NCBI RefSeq assembly: GCF_000972845.2
Contig: NC_040021.1
Span: 23,358,801-23,422,800, forward strand
Length of the DNA stretch: 64,000 nt
Source: Larimichthys crocea
Lineage: Eukaryota > Chordata > Actinopteri > Sciaenidae
Reading direction: 5' to 3'
In this document: piece by piece, positions 34,146-45,271 of the stretch
Layout: each line of letters starts with the position of its first letter
Position numbering within the stretch: the first letter of the stretch is position 1
The notes under the pieces: generated by a model
Databases searched by the model: none
Seen by the model: the letters and a program-made list of their open reading frames with translations, nothing else
What the model was told of the DNA's origin: nothing
Made by a program: the position numbers and the translations under genes

Positions 34146-34995
34146 CGAGAGCTAGCTAGCTACGTAGAGAGAATAGCTCCCTCTTACCCACAACGGTCCG
34201 ACAACAAGACCCTGAAATACTTGAACTCTATCACTTGGGGCAGTACATGGTAAGTGTAACCAAAAACACAATATGAGATGAGAAACAAAATGAACATGAA
34301 CATATTTGTAAATAATGACTTGCAGATGTGGAGCTGTCATTGGTTTGAACGCCTCAAATACTGTCAGTCTTAAGTCGTGACACGTCTAAACTCCACTGTG
34401 CACGGCCGCGATGTGTTTCAGCTGCAACATGGCTGCTAAAGCTGATCTTGTCGTTTCTAGTCAGTGATTGTAATTTCACCAGCAGCACTACAGCATATTT
34501 CAGAAGCAACCCAGAAGTGGCACTCCGCTGAACGGATGCTGCTGGAACTGCTGTCAAGCAGTGCAGAGCGAATCAACAACATCATGGCCACAAAGTCTCA
34601 GAGCTGCGCTGTGTAGAATTAAGGGGTTAATTACAAAGTCTGTGGGAGTCCTGGCATCCTGATGGTCCAGCTGTTTGTGCTTCATATCATGTTTCATCAT
34701 TCATTTCCAGTTTAATACCTAAACACTTCCTAATAAAGACATTCATACAGCAAAAATGTATAAAACAATACTTCTGGTGATAACAATGCTACTATGATGA
34801 TGCTAGACAGTTACAGTGTTAACACTCATAAAAACAAAGCCATAATAATATACATTAGCATGGCTAAAAACACAGTCTTGTCCTGAATCTAAACTTAAAC
34901 TTTAAACTTTGGGTTTTAGATCCTCAGCCAGGCCTAAGCCCTTAATGCATAGTTAATGCTGAATATGGCCAGTTGGGTCGGATCTCTTTCCAAGC
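34146..34995. other. Intergenic sequence, nothing recognised
   Basis: Short frames only. Bases 34375-34620 are GC-richer with CACGGCCGCGATG, but no gene feature is evident. Confidence 0.35.
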
Positions 34996-35001
34996 AAAAC
35001 A

Positions 35002-35016
35002 ACACACACACACACA

Positions 35017-35079
<63 letters not shown>
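35002..35079. repeat. (CA)n microsatellite
   Basis: About 38 CA units with one CAGA interruption. The long open frame through it is an artefact of the repeat. Confidence 0.98.
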
Positions 35080-35081
<2 letters not shown>

Positions 35082-37355
35082 TGCTAGACGTTCTAGCAGG
35101 TTTAAAGTATAAAGGTATAGTTAGACCTTGGCTTCAGATACAGATGGAACTGTTTGTATGTGTGTGTCCATACTGGCTCAGTGCTGTCAGAATATGTCAT
35201 TGTCTGACACTGAATCAAAATTGCGACACTGTGAAGTGTGGGCCAGTGTGTCCAGGTGCGATTGCATCAAGGGTTAATTGTGTTTCCCTGCAGAGTGGTG
35301 GTCAACAGCACACGGGCGAGCATTATAAGGGTCAGTGTGGTATATCTGGGCCTAGTGCTTCGTGGAAAACGTTCATGGATGTTTTGGCGAAGGCAGAGTG
35401 AGGAGGAGGCAGCAGAGGCTGAGAAAAGCTGACTTTGATCTCCCGTCCTCTGTAGTGAAGTGGCTGAAGCTCCAACAAGATTAGCACCATGATTTATGGG
35501 TGTTCCAAAGTAAAGAAGAATTGTTTTTGAGGGTGTTTGAGCAGATTAATGGATGCAGTGCTGGTGTCTTATCATAGTATAGGAATGGTAATTTGTGTTT
35601 TCAGGCAGCTGCTCCGCTATACGTCATGATAAAACAATGTTCATACATGAGGTCATAGAGAAGGACTCTTTCAGCATAAAACACAAAACAACTAAACTTA
35701 AAACACAAAATGATGCCAATGATTGATGATGACTGATTAATGGTGATACATTTTGTTTCAGTTTAAGTGTTTTACACTCGAAAACAACTGCAATGTGATC
35801 ATCAAATTCATTATTGAGATATGGGAATACAGTGACATCACATCACTAAAAAGGTCAGGCGGTCAAGGAATGCTAGCCAGATGTTAGCCACCATTTCGGA
35901 ATAGAAAAAGTCTAAAATGAATTATATAAGCTGTATGTCGTAAACATCCATCACAGTTTGCACACTCACTTTCTCTTTAAAGTTATTAGGATTCATCCTC
36001 TGGGGACCCCTTATTAATGTCTGTACACAATCTTATGACATATTTCAGTCCTGACATAGGGGACGGAAGATATACCGTCTGTTTAGATTTGTCAGAAAAA
36101 GCCTGTCCTAAGTACACCAGTATAAATATGTGTGCTGTTGTACGTGACATAACCCTTCAAGTACCATTCCATTCTTCCAGCATGTTTCATTCGAGCATTA
36201 ACTCTGTAATGGAAACTGTTGCTGCTCTGTGGGACTGAACTGACTATTTGTTCATAACAGGATGAAGGCTTGAATACGGCCTGAGAGCTTCAGCGACAGC
36301 TGATTGTGTCCCACCATGACAGCAGTGATACAAGGCTAGGTGTTGTTAGACACTATCCACAGTTAAGCATCGGCACTGGTGTTATACTGCACACTCACAC
36401 AGCCACTAGATCAAACCTGGCTCTTATCGTGGGAGCAGGAGGTGATGGGAAGAGGGGAGGGAGTGATGGGAAGGGAAGCAGAAAATCCGCTCATGATCCC
36501 ATACACTCCCTCTGGACACATGGCATGCTAAACACATACAGTCTAAATAGCCGTCAAAGCCTCTGTTGTTTTAAATAGTTCCATAAAAAATGTTTATGTT
36601 GCCCCCGCCTAAATGACATGCATTAAGTTCAGCCGATTATTGAAGGCAGGTATGGTACATTAGCCAGTGAGGCAGAACAGCTGGAAGACAGAGACCAGTC
36701 TGCTCTTGTCACGTTTGTTTAGACATAGTGGGAGTAAAATGTGAGATATCCAAGCTTCTTCAAAAGGTGAAGGTGATTTATATATGTCATAAAAATTACG
36801 TTTTCCAAAAATCCTTAAAGTCCATGTAAAGTCTATGTGTTCTGAGTTTGTCAGACCAAAGAAGAAAGTGTTACTAACCACCCAGCCAAATTTGAATGAT
36901 TAAATTAATATCAACAAGTTTCTGAAATGAGGTGTCAAAATCTGGTAAAAAATGAATTCTCAGCTCCAGGACTGTGGGGGCGTGTCCTCTGAACATGCTG
37001 AACCCACGTCCACTCGTAGGAGCAGTCAAGCAGTCATTTTGAAGTGACTGAAACGTGTCAGATGAGTTCAGAAAATGACATGATGAACTTTGAAACACTC
37101 TGAGCGAGATGAATTCATCTCTATCTCTCTGCTAGGGGTGCAGGGGTATGCTCAGGGTGACCTCAGCGTGTCATTGAGCCACCCTTTAAGGACCGCCCAC
37201 AAAATCCTGGACTGAAAACTGGTGAAAAACTGTTTGAACCTCTGACTCCGCATTTCACTAATATATTGAGGTCTTTAAGTCTAAGTCTTTTCACGTGTTT
37301 TCTGTAACTATTTTCCAACGTATTTAATGTATTATTAAAGAAATCTCAGAATTGC
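35080..37355. other. Intergenic sequence, no gene supported
   Basis: Several 60-90-codon frames without domains. A GGGA-rich patch lies at about 36440-36480. Nothing matches other repeats in the window. Confidence 0.35.
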
Positions 37356-37359
37356 CTTC

Positions 37360-37563
37360 ACACAGACTTTAAAGTCTCACTATGTTTCCATGGTAGCCCA
37401 GAATGGACAAACCAAACAGTGGCTCTAGATTGAGCCTTTCGTGTTTTTCACATGTTTTGCAGCCACCATCTTTCACACCAGGAAGGATATGATGAAATGA
37501 GAGGGTTGTAATCTGCAACTACACAGCTGGATGACACTAAATCCTACAAACTGCTCCTTTAAA
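37360..37563 (-). repeat. Teleost short dispersed repeat (MITE-like), copy 3
   Basis: TGTTTCCATGGTAGCCCAGAATGGACAAACCAAACAGTGGCTCTAGA, GCAGCCACCAT, GTAATCTGCAACTAC and CTGCTCCTTTAAAA. Best-preserved of the three copies (others at 820 and 11947). Confidence 0.65.
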
Positions 37564-37611
37564 ACAATTACTGTTACGATACTGAAGAAAGTTTGTTGAC
37601 TGATCCACCTC

Positions 37612-37725
37612 ACTTCGTATTACTCAAGTGCTTGCTCATGGTGTGAATCGTTGGGTCTCTGTAGATAATAGTACAGTCTAGACCCGCTCTATATGGAAAG
37701 TCTTGTGAGTCATAATGTATTTGTT
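37612..37725 (+). mobile_element. LINE family B 3' end, copy 3
   Basis: CAAGTGCTTGCTCATGGTG, TTGGGTCTCTGTAGATAATA, AGTCTAGACCCGCTC and TGTGAGTCATAA match family B. Truncated before the terminal repeat. Confidence 0.7.
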
Positions 37726-37919
37726 TGTACCCAAAAGTCTCAGTGATGTGTTTTTCTTCTGTTTGTTCAAAGTACTTTAATGTGCCTTTCTGCTGTACTA
37801 TATATTCTATTATATAGTGCTTTCAAACAGAGCAAATATAGACACCCAACTTTCTGAAACACTTTGAAATCAACTACTCTCTCTCTCTATCTCTCTCTGT
37901 ACTGTCTTATCAGGTTATA

Positions 37920-38263
37920 GGATGTCTTCTTCTGTCTTCTTGTACCTGTCACAGTGGAGCTTTGAGGTAGAAAATTACCCCGACCTCTACAACCCAGAGT
38001 CTCAGAATTACAAAGATAATATTAAAAAAAAAAGCCAAAGGAAGGAAAAGGGAGCCAAAGCTGGGGATGAAATAACATCCAGAAGACTCCTGAGTCCACT
38101 TCAAATTCATATGCAACACAAATATGTGCAGCCTTATGTTTCCTCTAACATTTCTACTGCACCTGAACATTATTTAAGGGGTATACACAGTCACAGGATA
38201 TGTGCTCCTGACATGCCAACATGGCTGATTAGGAATGCTGACTTCAGCATGAGAAACTATTAA
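37920..38263 (+). other. Unrecognised open frame, weak exon candidate
   Basis: A TCTCT-rich tract and GTCACAG acceptor-like site (37950-37956) precede a hydrophilic open stretch with WSFEVENYPDLYNPE and a basic KKKSQRKEKGAKAGDE segment. The frame stays open to 38261. The Asn/Lys/Pro wording is more protein-like than random, but I cannot assign it and no partner exon is visible. Confidence 0.15.
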
Positions 38264-38592
38264 AATTCCAGAGGGTTCTGATTGGAATCCTAAATGTTCA
38301 TAGTGCCCTGAACGTCTCTCTTCCAGTGGATGAGAAACATACCAGCCTGAGAGCCCAGCTTTAATGATCTATCTACTATTATAAGGATCTAAAGTGCTCA
38401 TAGAGCAGATCAACACTTGGTGTGCAGTGAAGAACATACAATAACATACTGCAAAGTCCAATTATGAAGTCTGATCACAGATGCAACTTGAGCACCCAGC
38501 TGTACTTGGGTATTTGTTCTGACCTTCTTAGGACAAAAACTAGCGATTCAACAACTTTGCTAACAGTCAATCATCAACCAGGTCACCAGCAG

Positions 38593-38706
38593 CAGACCCA
38601 GCAGCAGCTAATATTACTGACTAGTCCAGCAGCAGTCAGCCCAGAACCAGAACCAGACCCAGCAGCAGCTGATATCACTGACTAGTCCAGCAGCAGTCAG
38701 CCCAGC
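38593..38706 (+). repeat. Tandem duplication, period 61 bp
   Basis: CAGACCCAGCAGCAGCT starts at 38593 and again at 38654. The following TGACTAGTCCAGCAGCAGTC is also repeated. Copies differ at a few bases (AATATTACT versus GATATCACT). 1.9 copies. Confidence 0.9.
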
Positions 38707-39590
38707 TCAGCGTCTGTCTTTCAGCCTTTTATTTCACCAAGCTCTCACCAACCACTAAAAGTCAGTCCCACATTTACTCTTGTCCGACAGCTTCTGCTCA
38801 CTCACTGTCTCCTTTTCTCTTCTTAGCTTCCTCTTCAGTCTCTTCTCCTCTGCCATTATAGGCTGCTGAGTTACTTGCCCAGCACCACTTCTGGCACCAC
38901 ACTGGCTCTGCTTCCCCTCAGCATTCTCCTGCTTCCCTGGCCTGAAAACTAGTTCTACTACTTCTCGGTGGTCCTAAATGTATGTGGTACAAACACTAAC
39001 ACTAGGTAGCCTGGCTAACAAACATGAGTTAACAGGAGCTAACAGCAGCTACAGCTGTCAGCAGTTTACTTCACTGTCCATCATAAACTCTGTAAATCAC
39101 AGAGAGTTGAGGCGGAGCAGCCGGAGGTCACCAGAGGGAAAAGCAGAAAACATTTTCTCCATAAAATATGATCCAGTTTACCAGTTTCCCTGTAAAGTGT
39201 TATGTACTTCTTGTAAGCAAAATTACATAGTGTGAGAACAGACAAACAAATGATGGGGACAACATTCACCTGATTACAGGTCAGTGTAGCATCAACATGA
39301 TTTCAAATCTATTTATGTATTAATTGGTGTTTTGACTTTCCCATGGCTGCCAAAATATACCACAATAGGGTACATGACATTTGCTTTAATGTCCACATAA
39401 TTTAAAATCTTTACTGCTATATTCATTGCCAGTTTAAGGTATTAGAGTTGGGATTGACCGTCATTAATCAGCCCTGCAAGCACTATTTGAATGACATCAT
39501 TATTGATGGTGAAATGAATGGAATTTTAAGTAAAAGATTTAAGGATGCAGTTTCACATCTATTCTATACAGAGTACAGCTTTGTTTGCAG
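38707..39590. other. Intergenic sequence, nothing recognised
   Basis: C/T-rich around 38700-38950, then AT-rich. No gene supported. Confidence 0.35.
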
Positions 39591-39593
39591 TTA

Positions 39594-39685
39594 GTTAACA
39601 CACTTTGTCTTACTTATCAGCTCTCATGACAGCCAAACTGAGAGCTGATAAGTGAGGCAGTCCTGACAGCTCTGTGTTAATGTTA
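39594..39685 (+). ncRNA. Hairpin candidate: 21-bp stem, 12-nt loop
   Basis: Bases 39606-39626 pair with 39639-39659 over 21 consecutive positions. Of these, 19 are Watson-Crick and two are G-U (39608:39657 and 39611:39654) when read as plus-strand RNA. The loop is 39627-39638. A second short stem, TTAACACA with TGTGTTAA, can close the base through an asymmetric internal loop. The arms carry CTTATCAG and CTGATAAG, so the same sequence is also an inverted pair of GATA-factor sites. It could be a miRNA-like precursor, a tiny inverted-repeat element, or a regulatory palindrome. No known miRNA is recognised. Confidence 0.35.
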
Positions 39686-42600
39686 ATATCAGCCTGTGGA
39701 GATACTTCATGCAGAGAAACTGCTGGGAACTCTAAAGCCTCAACCTCAGAGTGAAATACACTTTGGAGGTGCCCACATGAACAGCAGCTCTGCCCTGATT
39801 ATTTACTGCTCTGTCTGCACAGTCATGAAACACCACTGAAGCCCTGAGGCAGCAACTATTAATTTATCGGCCTTTAGTGAAGTGTGAACCCTGTTACCTC
39901 TCTGCTAACCAGTGTTGGCTTCAAGGTGAAAAAACAACTCCAGTGTTTGCCAGCTGTGAAATTTGATAAATTATATGTCCAATTTAAATCACCAATCATG
40001 GCTACAGTAAATGCTGCAAAATAGCAGCTTCTGTTACTGCTAATGTGCTTTGCAGCTATGCTTACACAGCTATTAGACTAATTAAAAGCGACAAACTGGT
40101 GCTTTAGCAAGTTTTAGCCCATTAATTACAAATCCTGTTTGCTTTAAAATACCATTTTCTGAACATTTCGTTTCAGCACAACTTGAAAATGAGAGACTTG
40201 AAAGTTGTTATATAAGCCTCTGCAATAGAATAATGCAACATGAAATGTTCATAAAAAAATGATACTTGAATTCTATTTCGCTGCTTCAGTTTCATTGTCC
40301 GTGTTGGCTCATAGTATAGTAACAACTGCATGTTTTCTATTATGACAAGTGGAAACATCTGCTGTGAACAGGGTCCATTCGATTTTTTGATTAATCTCAT
40401 GTTTGTACGTTTGTAAAGTATGTAACTGGCGTCCAGTAGTCAAAAATACATCTAACATCTGTAAAGTTCACTGTAGCATGTTTCATGACCATGAGTCAAT
40501 CTTTAGTTTATAATCAGTCAAGAGCATCCACAAGAACTTATAATTCATTATAAGTCACATCTATAATATTTGATTACTGTGGATGTAGAACCAGAAAGCA
40601 TCATGTGTTTAGTGTATAGTCATCAAGCATTACTGAAACATTATCATTTACTCTAGCTGTTATAATTCTTACAGATAAAACATGAAGTTGAAGTCACTTT
40701 TCCTGTGATGGACTTCATCACTGATATGTTCATAACGCAGCCTCTGTGATTGTTTTATTAGGTGTGTGTTGATTGTTTCGTCTGACTGACTGACTCGTCT
40801 TCCTGTGACCTTGTGTATATGTAATCTGATCTCAGGTCTGTGCTGCGAAAGCGTTCTTCATCTAAATGAGACTTCCTGTATAAATAAAGCTGCACTAAGA
40901 ATAATTGGAACGTATGTGGATCAAATGAGAATTCTAATGTTCAGGTATAAGCATACAAAAGTGAAAGGCCCAGTTAACAATCAAGATGAGTGAGTGTACT
41001 ATTCAGCATATCAGTGTCATTACAGTTTAATCAAATAGATCCCAAAGAGACGTCTTATCTTTCATTTGTAGAGCATAAGTTTCCTTTGGCTCAAAGCAAA
41101 AGGATTATGTCTGCAACGTGTATTTTAATACAGTTCTATACATTTTCATAAATTAAACCAGCAGTTCTCAATCTTTTTAATTAGTTATACTCTCTAGGCG
41201 TCTACTTTGGGCCCCTTGTCACATTTCATAGATCTATGTAACTGTCATAATTGTCAATTGTGATCACTTCAATCAAAGCGACATTTCCCCTAAAAACATC
41301 TCACATGTTAAGATCTGAATAATTGTTAAAGATTAGAGAAAAGTCAAAATATGTAACAAACCAAAGCAAACAAAGTAAACTTGTTTTAGAGCCATTAATA
41401 CACTGAGGTTACATCTACGCCTACAAAAGATTCACTCTTTCTATTGTAAGTAATCGTGTTTTGAGCTTTTTTTTGTTGAAAGGTGAATTCTTTTCTTTTT
41501 TCTTCTCTTTGTTGATCCTGCCCAGTATCAGTCATAACCACAAAACATAATGCCAAAAATGAAACTCTCCACAGAAGAGTCTCCTCTGAACTGCTTCCTT
41601 TTAACTGGTTTACCACTCACTGACAAACTTTGCCTGGGAAAATGTAAACAAAGGCTCCTCCGGTCCAGTTTGTCTGATTCTGCAGGGACCCGAGTACAGG
41701 CATGAAGAACTATAGAACTGCATCGAAAGAAACAGTCTTCTCACAGATGGTCCCTTTTGATCATGTAGGCCATATAGAGAGACTGTTTCATAACTAGTAA
41801 AGAGTCTTTTGTAATTTCTTTAACCTTGCTGTTACTTTGTGACACAGACCTCCACAGCTGAGCGGGACAAGGTCATGTGTTACAAGCAATTTTTTAAATA
41901 TAAAGCAGTTAACGTAAGTAGAAGAAGATAAAGCACATCCTTTTCAGAGGATACAAAGGCAATGATTAGCTTACATTTTTCCTCCTCACATATGGAGGCT
42001 ATAACTATAAAATTGCTTTTATTTTCTCTCTCACAGTTAGATGAATATTATGTTTCATAGTACCTTAAAATGAAATTTTACATGTACTTAATAAATAAAC
42101 CTTGCCCAGTAATAATAATCAGCATAATAACATCACATCAATTACACAATTGTGAAATGTGGTCATACTTACTACTTTAGGCAAAACTAAAGCTGTATCA
42201 GTCCCTTTACGTCCATATTCAACAAATGTTGTTCATGTGCTGGAGACACATTATCAAGAGGTCACTGTGTGCGTGTGCCTAAATGAAAGCTCTATCTGTA
42301 CAGATAACCCAATAAAGCTGGCAGACTGTCATGCATCTCTACCAACATATTATTCATGGCAGCGTAGCTCCAATCTTGTGATAGCGACCTACATGTGGTA
42401 TTTATGTTTTCTGCCCCAGCATTGGAGCAATGATGGATGCTGGCAGACAGGCGTACAGGGACTTCTTAAAGTCTTTTTAGTGTGTGTGTGTGAAAGGCTG
42501 GTCATGATCATTAAACAGCAGTTAACCTCAAAACGTCAGGCTGTCATCAAAACAGGCCAGTCGAGGGAGCTTGCCCGGTGTGAGTGATGTCACAGCGGGG

Positions 42601-43015
42601 GGACAAATGGCCCGAGTCACTCCTGGTTTATATTTCACCAAGCTGAGACAGGGACAAAGGAGAGGTGTGTGTGTGTGTGAGCAAAATTTATATTTGAATT
42701 TTTGATTTTTGATTTTTTGAAGGTGAAGCAGTACTAGAAAAAGGAGACACATATATATGCATAAATTCACATATCTCATTTTAAAGTACATCTCCCTTTA
42801 CCTTTATATTTGTCTACTTATCTGTATCACCTGTGTTGTGACAACCACAACCATTCCCCAAGGGGGTCATTAGTCATCTAAAACATTTCATTCCATGTCA
42901 TACTGATTCAGCCAACAACCAAATTGTTAAACTCCCATTGACACCAGGGAATGACACAGCAAAGTGCATATCTGCACATCCTCAGAGGGCTAACAGGCAA
43001 ACTATTGTAGTTTTA
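39686..43015. other. Intergenic sequence; 39660-39930 looks non-repetitive
   Basis: Bases 39660-39930 have balanced composition and no window repeats, a weak conserved non-coding candidate next to the hairpin. The rest is AT-rich. A short (GT)n patch lies at 42480-42492 and another at 42665-42680. No gene supported; frames such as 42159-42587 show no domain. Confidence 0.35.
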
Positions 43016-43019
43016 TTTG

Positions 43020-43165
43020 CCACTGACACCAAGTGCTTGCTTATGGCGGAATTGTTTCTGTAAATAATATTATAAAGAGTACGGTCTAGACCTGCTCTGT
43101 CTGTGTCATGAGATAATTCCGTTATGATTTGGCGCTATATTAATAAAATTAAATTGAATTGAAAG
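43020..43165 (+). mobile_element. LINE family B 3' end, copy 4
   Basis: CACCAAGTGCTTGCTTATGGCGGAATTG, AATAATATTATAAAGAGTACGGTCTAGACCTGCTC and TGAGATAATTCCGTTATGATTTGGCGC, ending AATAAAATTAAATTGAATTGAA. It is the copy with the clearest (TTGAA)-type 3' terminus. Confidence 0.8.
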
Positions 43166-45271
43166 TGTTGGATGGTCACTAAAGCCAGGCTCTAGTTTGA
43201 GCGCAAACTGGAATTTGTTTAAGAGATTTATTTTTACTGATACCTCTCGACTCATAAATGTCTGAACATGTCTCTTTTGTGGAGCACACATGCTATAGCA
43301 GAGCATGGTAATATAAAAAAATAAAAATAAAAACATGATAGCTTCCTCTGTTTCTGTTTTGGTGAGTTCTATTAAGACAATTCACCCTCAGTACAGTTGT
43401 CATTATAGAGACCAAAACTGTTTTATGTACCAGGCTGTATACATTTAACATGGGGTCTTACGGAGACTGACTCACTTGTGGAGCCAGTGTGAAGTGGACG
43501 TTTGAGGAACTGCAGTTGGCTTCATTTAGACTAATGAATAGTTGGAGGAGCTTTGTCATGTCTGAGAAAATAACTAGGACTTTATTTGAGTATATCTATA
43601 AATGTATATTAGAAAGCCTGTGCTACATTTATGGGCATTGTACTTGAACACATTTATCGGGCAGTAAGTCTAACAAAAAACATAACCAATAGGATCAAGC
43701 ATTTTTAGTTATCCATACTAGGAACTAAAATCAGGCTATATTAGACTCTACTGCTCTTTTTCATCTGTCTCTAGAGTAAGTCCTAATCAAAACATCTAAT
43801 CAAATAAAGATCAAGTAAACAGGCTTATGAATCTGCCATGTGTCAGTGTTCTGTACTTTTTGAAACTATGCATTACAGATTATAAAATTAGGAAATTGTG
43901 GATAACCACTTCAAAGTTTCACATAGATCTCACAGGCCTGTACTGTAGCTTCATGTACCTTCTTTTTTGTTTGTTTTACACCACTCCAACATTGATGTAC
44001 ATATACTGTACAGTGTCGACTCACAAACAACAGTCAGATGGATTTATTACAGACTCACAGGACTTCTGCTACTGCCGCCCCTTATTCCACATCCCCCATT
44101 CCTCAAACTCCTCTCCCAGACGCACACATATATACCCTCTTTCCTTCCAACATCCCCCATTAAGAAACATAAGTCTCCAATTCACCGGCCTGGCTTTGTT
44201 TTCATAGTAAACCCAGAGGCCCCTTCCTCTACACCAGCGACCTCAACTACTTTCCCTACTTCCCCATCTCAATCTGAGAGTTATTAGCATGGAGAAAAGC
44301 ATTGTTGTTTTTAATGTAGTGGCAGAACTTTTGCGCAGGAACTGGTATCTTCTTTCTGGCCTAGTGTTGTGTTGTTAGTGTACAGTGCCAGATGTGTAGA
44401 AATATACTGTACTGTACTGTGACAGACTGAAGTTCAAGCTTGGTTCCTGTTCATATCTTTTTTTTGTGTGTCATCAACAAACTCATCAGACAAAGACACT
44501 GAAATACATAAAACATCTTCAACAAAGTAAATGGACTTTGTTTCTGTTGGAAAGCCCCTATCACTCTGTATGGAATTTAAATGTAGCAGGCAAAACACAA
44601 TCTGTCAAAAGTTTTTAAGTATTGGTATGCATGTTAAGAAACTGCTTATTTGACTTGACCTGAATAAAACGAGAGAAATGATTCACGGAGGGAGGTCGAG
44701 AAGTTTAAGGCTCGACAAGAGGAAAAAGAAGATAACTGGTTGGTGGAAAGATCAAGCAATTATTCATTCATGAGAAAAGTACAATATTTTGACACACACA
44801 AATGTGTGTGTGTGTGTGTGTGTGTGTAAATGGCTGAGTACCAAACTATGTCCATGAATGCAGCTTATGAAAACCATATGACATGCTCCGAAACAGAAAG
44901 AAATTCAGTTTGCTGCACCTCCCCCCCTTCTCCAAAAGTCTCTCTCCTCTTCTGCACACCCTCCTCCTTTCCATATCTCCCTCCCTCTAGCCCGTTCCCT
45001 ATTCTCCCCTCCCTCCCTGTTCTCTGAAATCTTGGGACAATCTGCATGCGCTCAACTCCAGCGCAGATCTGTTTAGGCACGGGTAGAGTGAAGAGCACAG
45101 GCAGGCAGAAAAAAATCAGGTCTCAGATGAAGGGACAAAAGTTCAGATACACAACAAAAGCAGGCCAAGAGAGAAAGCCACAGTTTACAGAAACTTTCAA
45201 AAGCAGGGAGATAAAGGTGTAGTGACCAGGTTGAGAGACAGGTGGAGAGATATATTCAGTTCTTAAAAATA
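43166..45271. other. Region upstream of the cd248 coding sequence
   Basis: Presumed promoter/5' UTR and distal flank. A (GT)n tract lies at 44803-44827 and a strongly pyrimidine-rich tract (CTCC/TTCC runs) at about 44918-45025. No convincing TATA box or start site can be placed by eye. No other gene is supported; the 126- and 106-codon frames at 43827-44287 are overlapping and domain-free. Confidence 0.45.
44803..44827. repeat. (GT)n microsatellite upstream of cd248
   Basis: About 12 GT units, 445 bp before the start codon, followed directly by a pyrimidine-rich stretch. Confidence 0.95.

Noticed and set aside
34973..35401. 142-codon plus-strand frame
   Set aside because: Open because of the (CA)n tract. 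The remainder has no domain or splice context.
42159..42587. 142-codon plus-strand frame as a gene
   Set aside because: Mixed composition, no domain, includes a GT-repeat-encoded VCVC stretch.
45242..45271. Start of the CD248 protein 10 codons earlier
   Set aside because: The first codon there is GTG. The ATG at 45272 has a good Kozak context and starts directly with a signal peptide.
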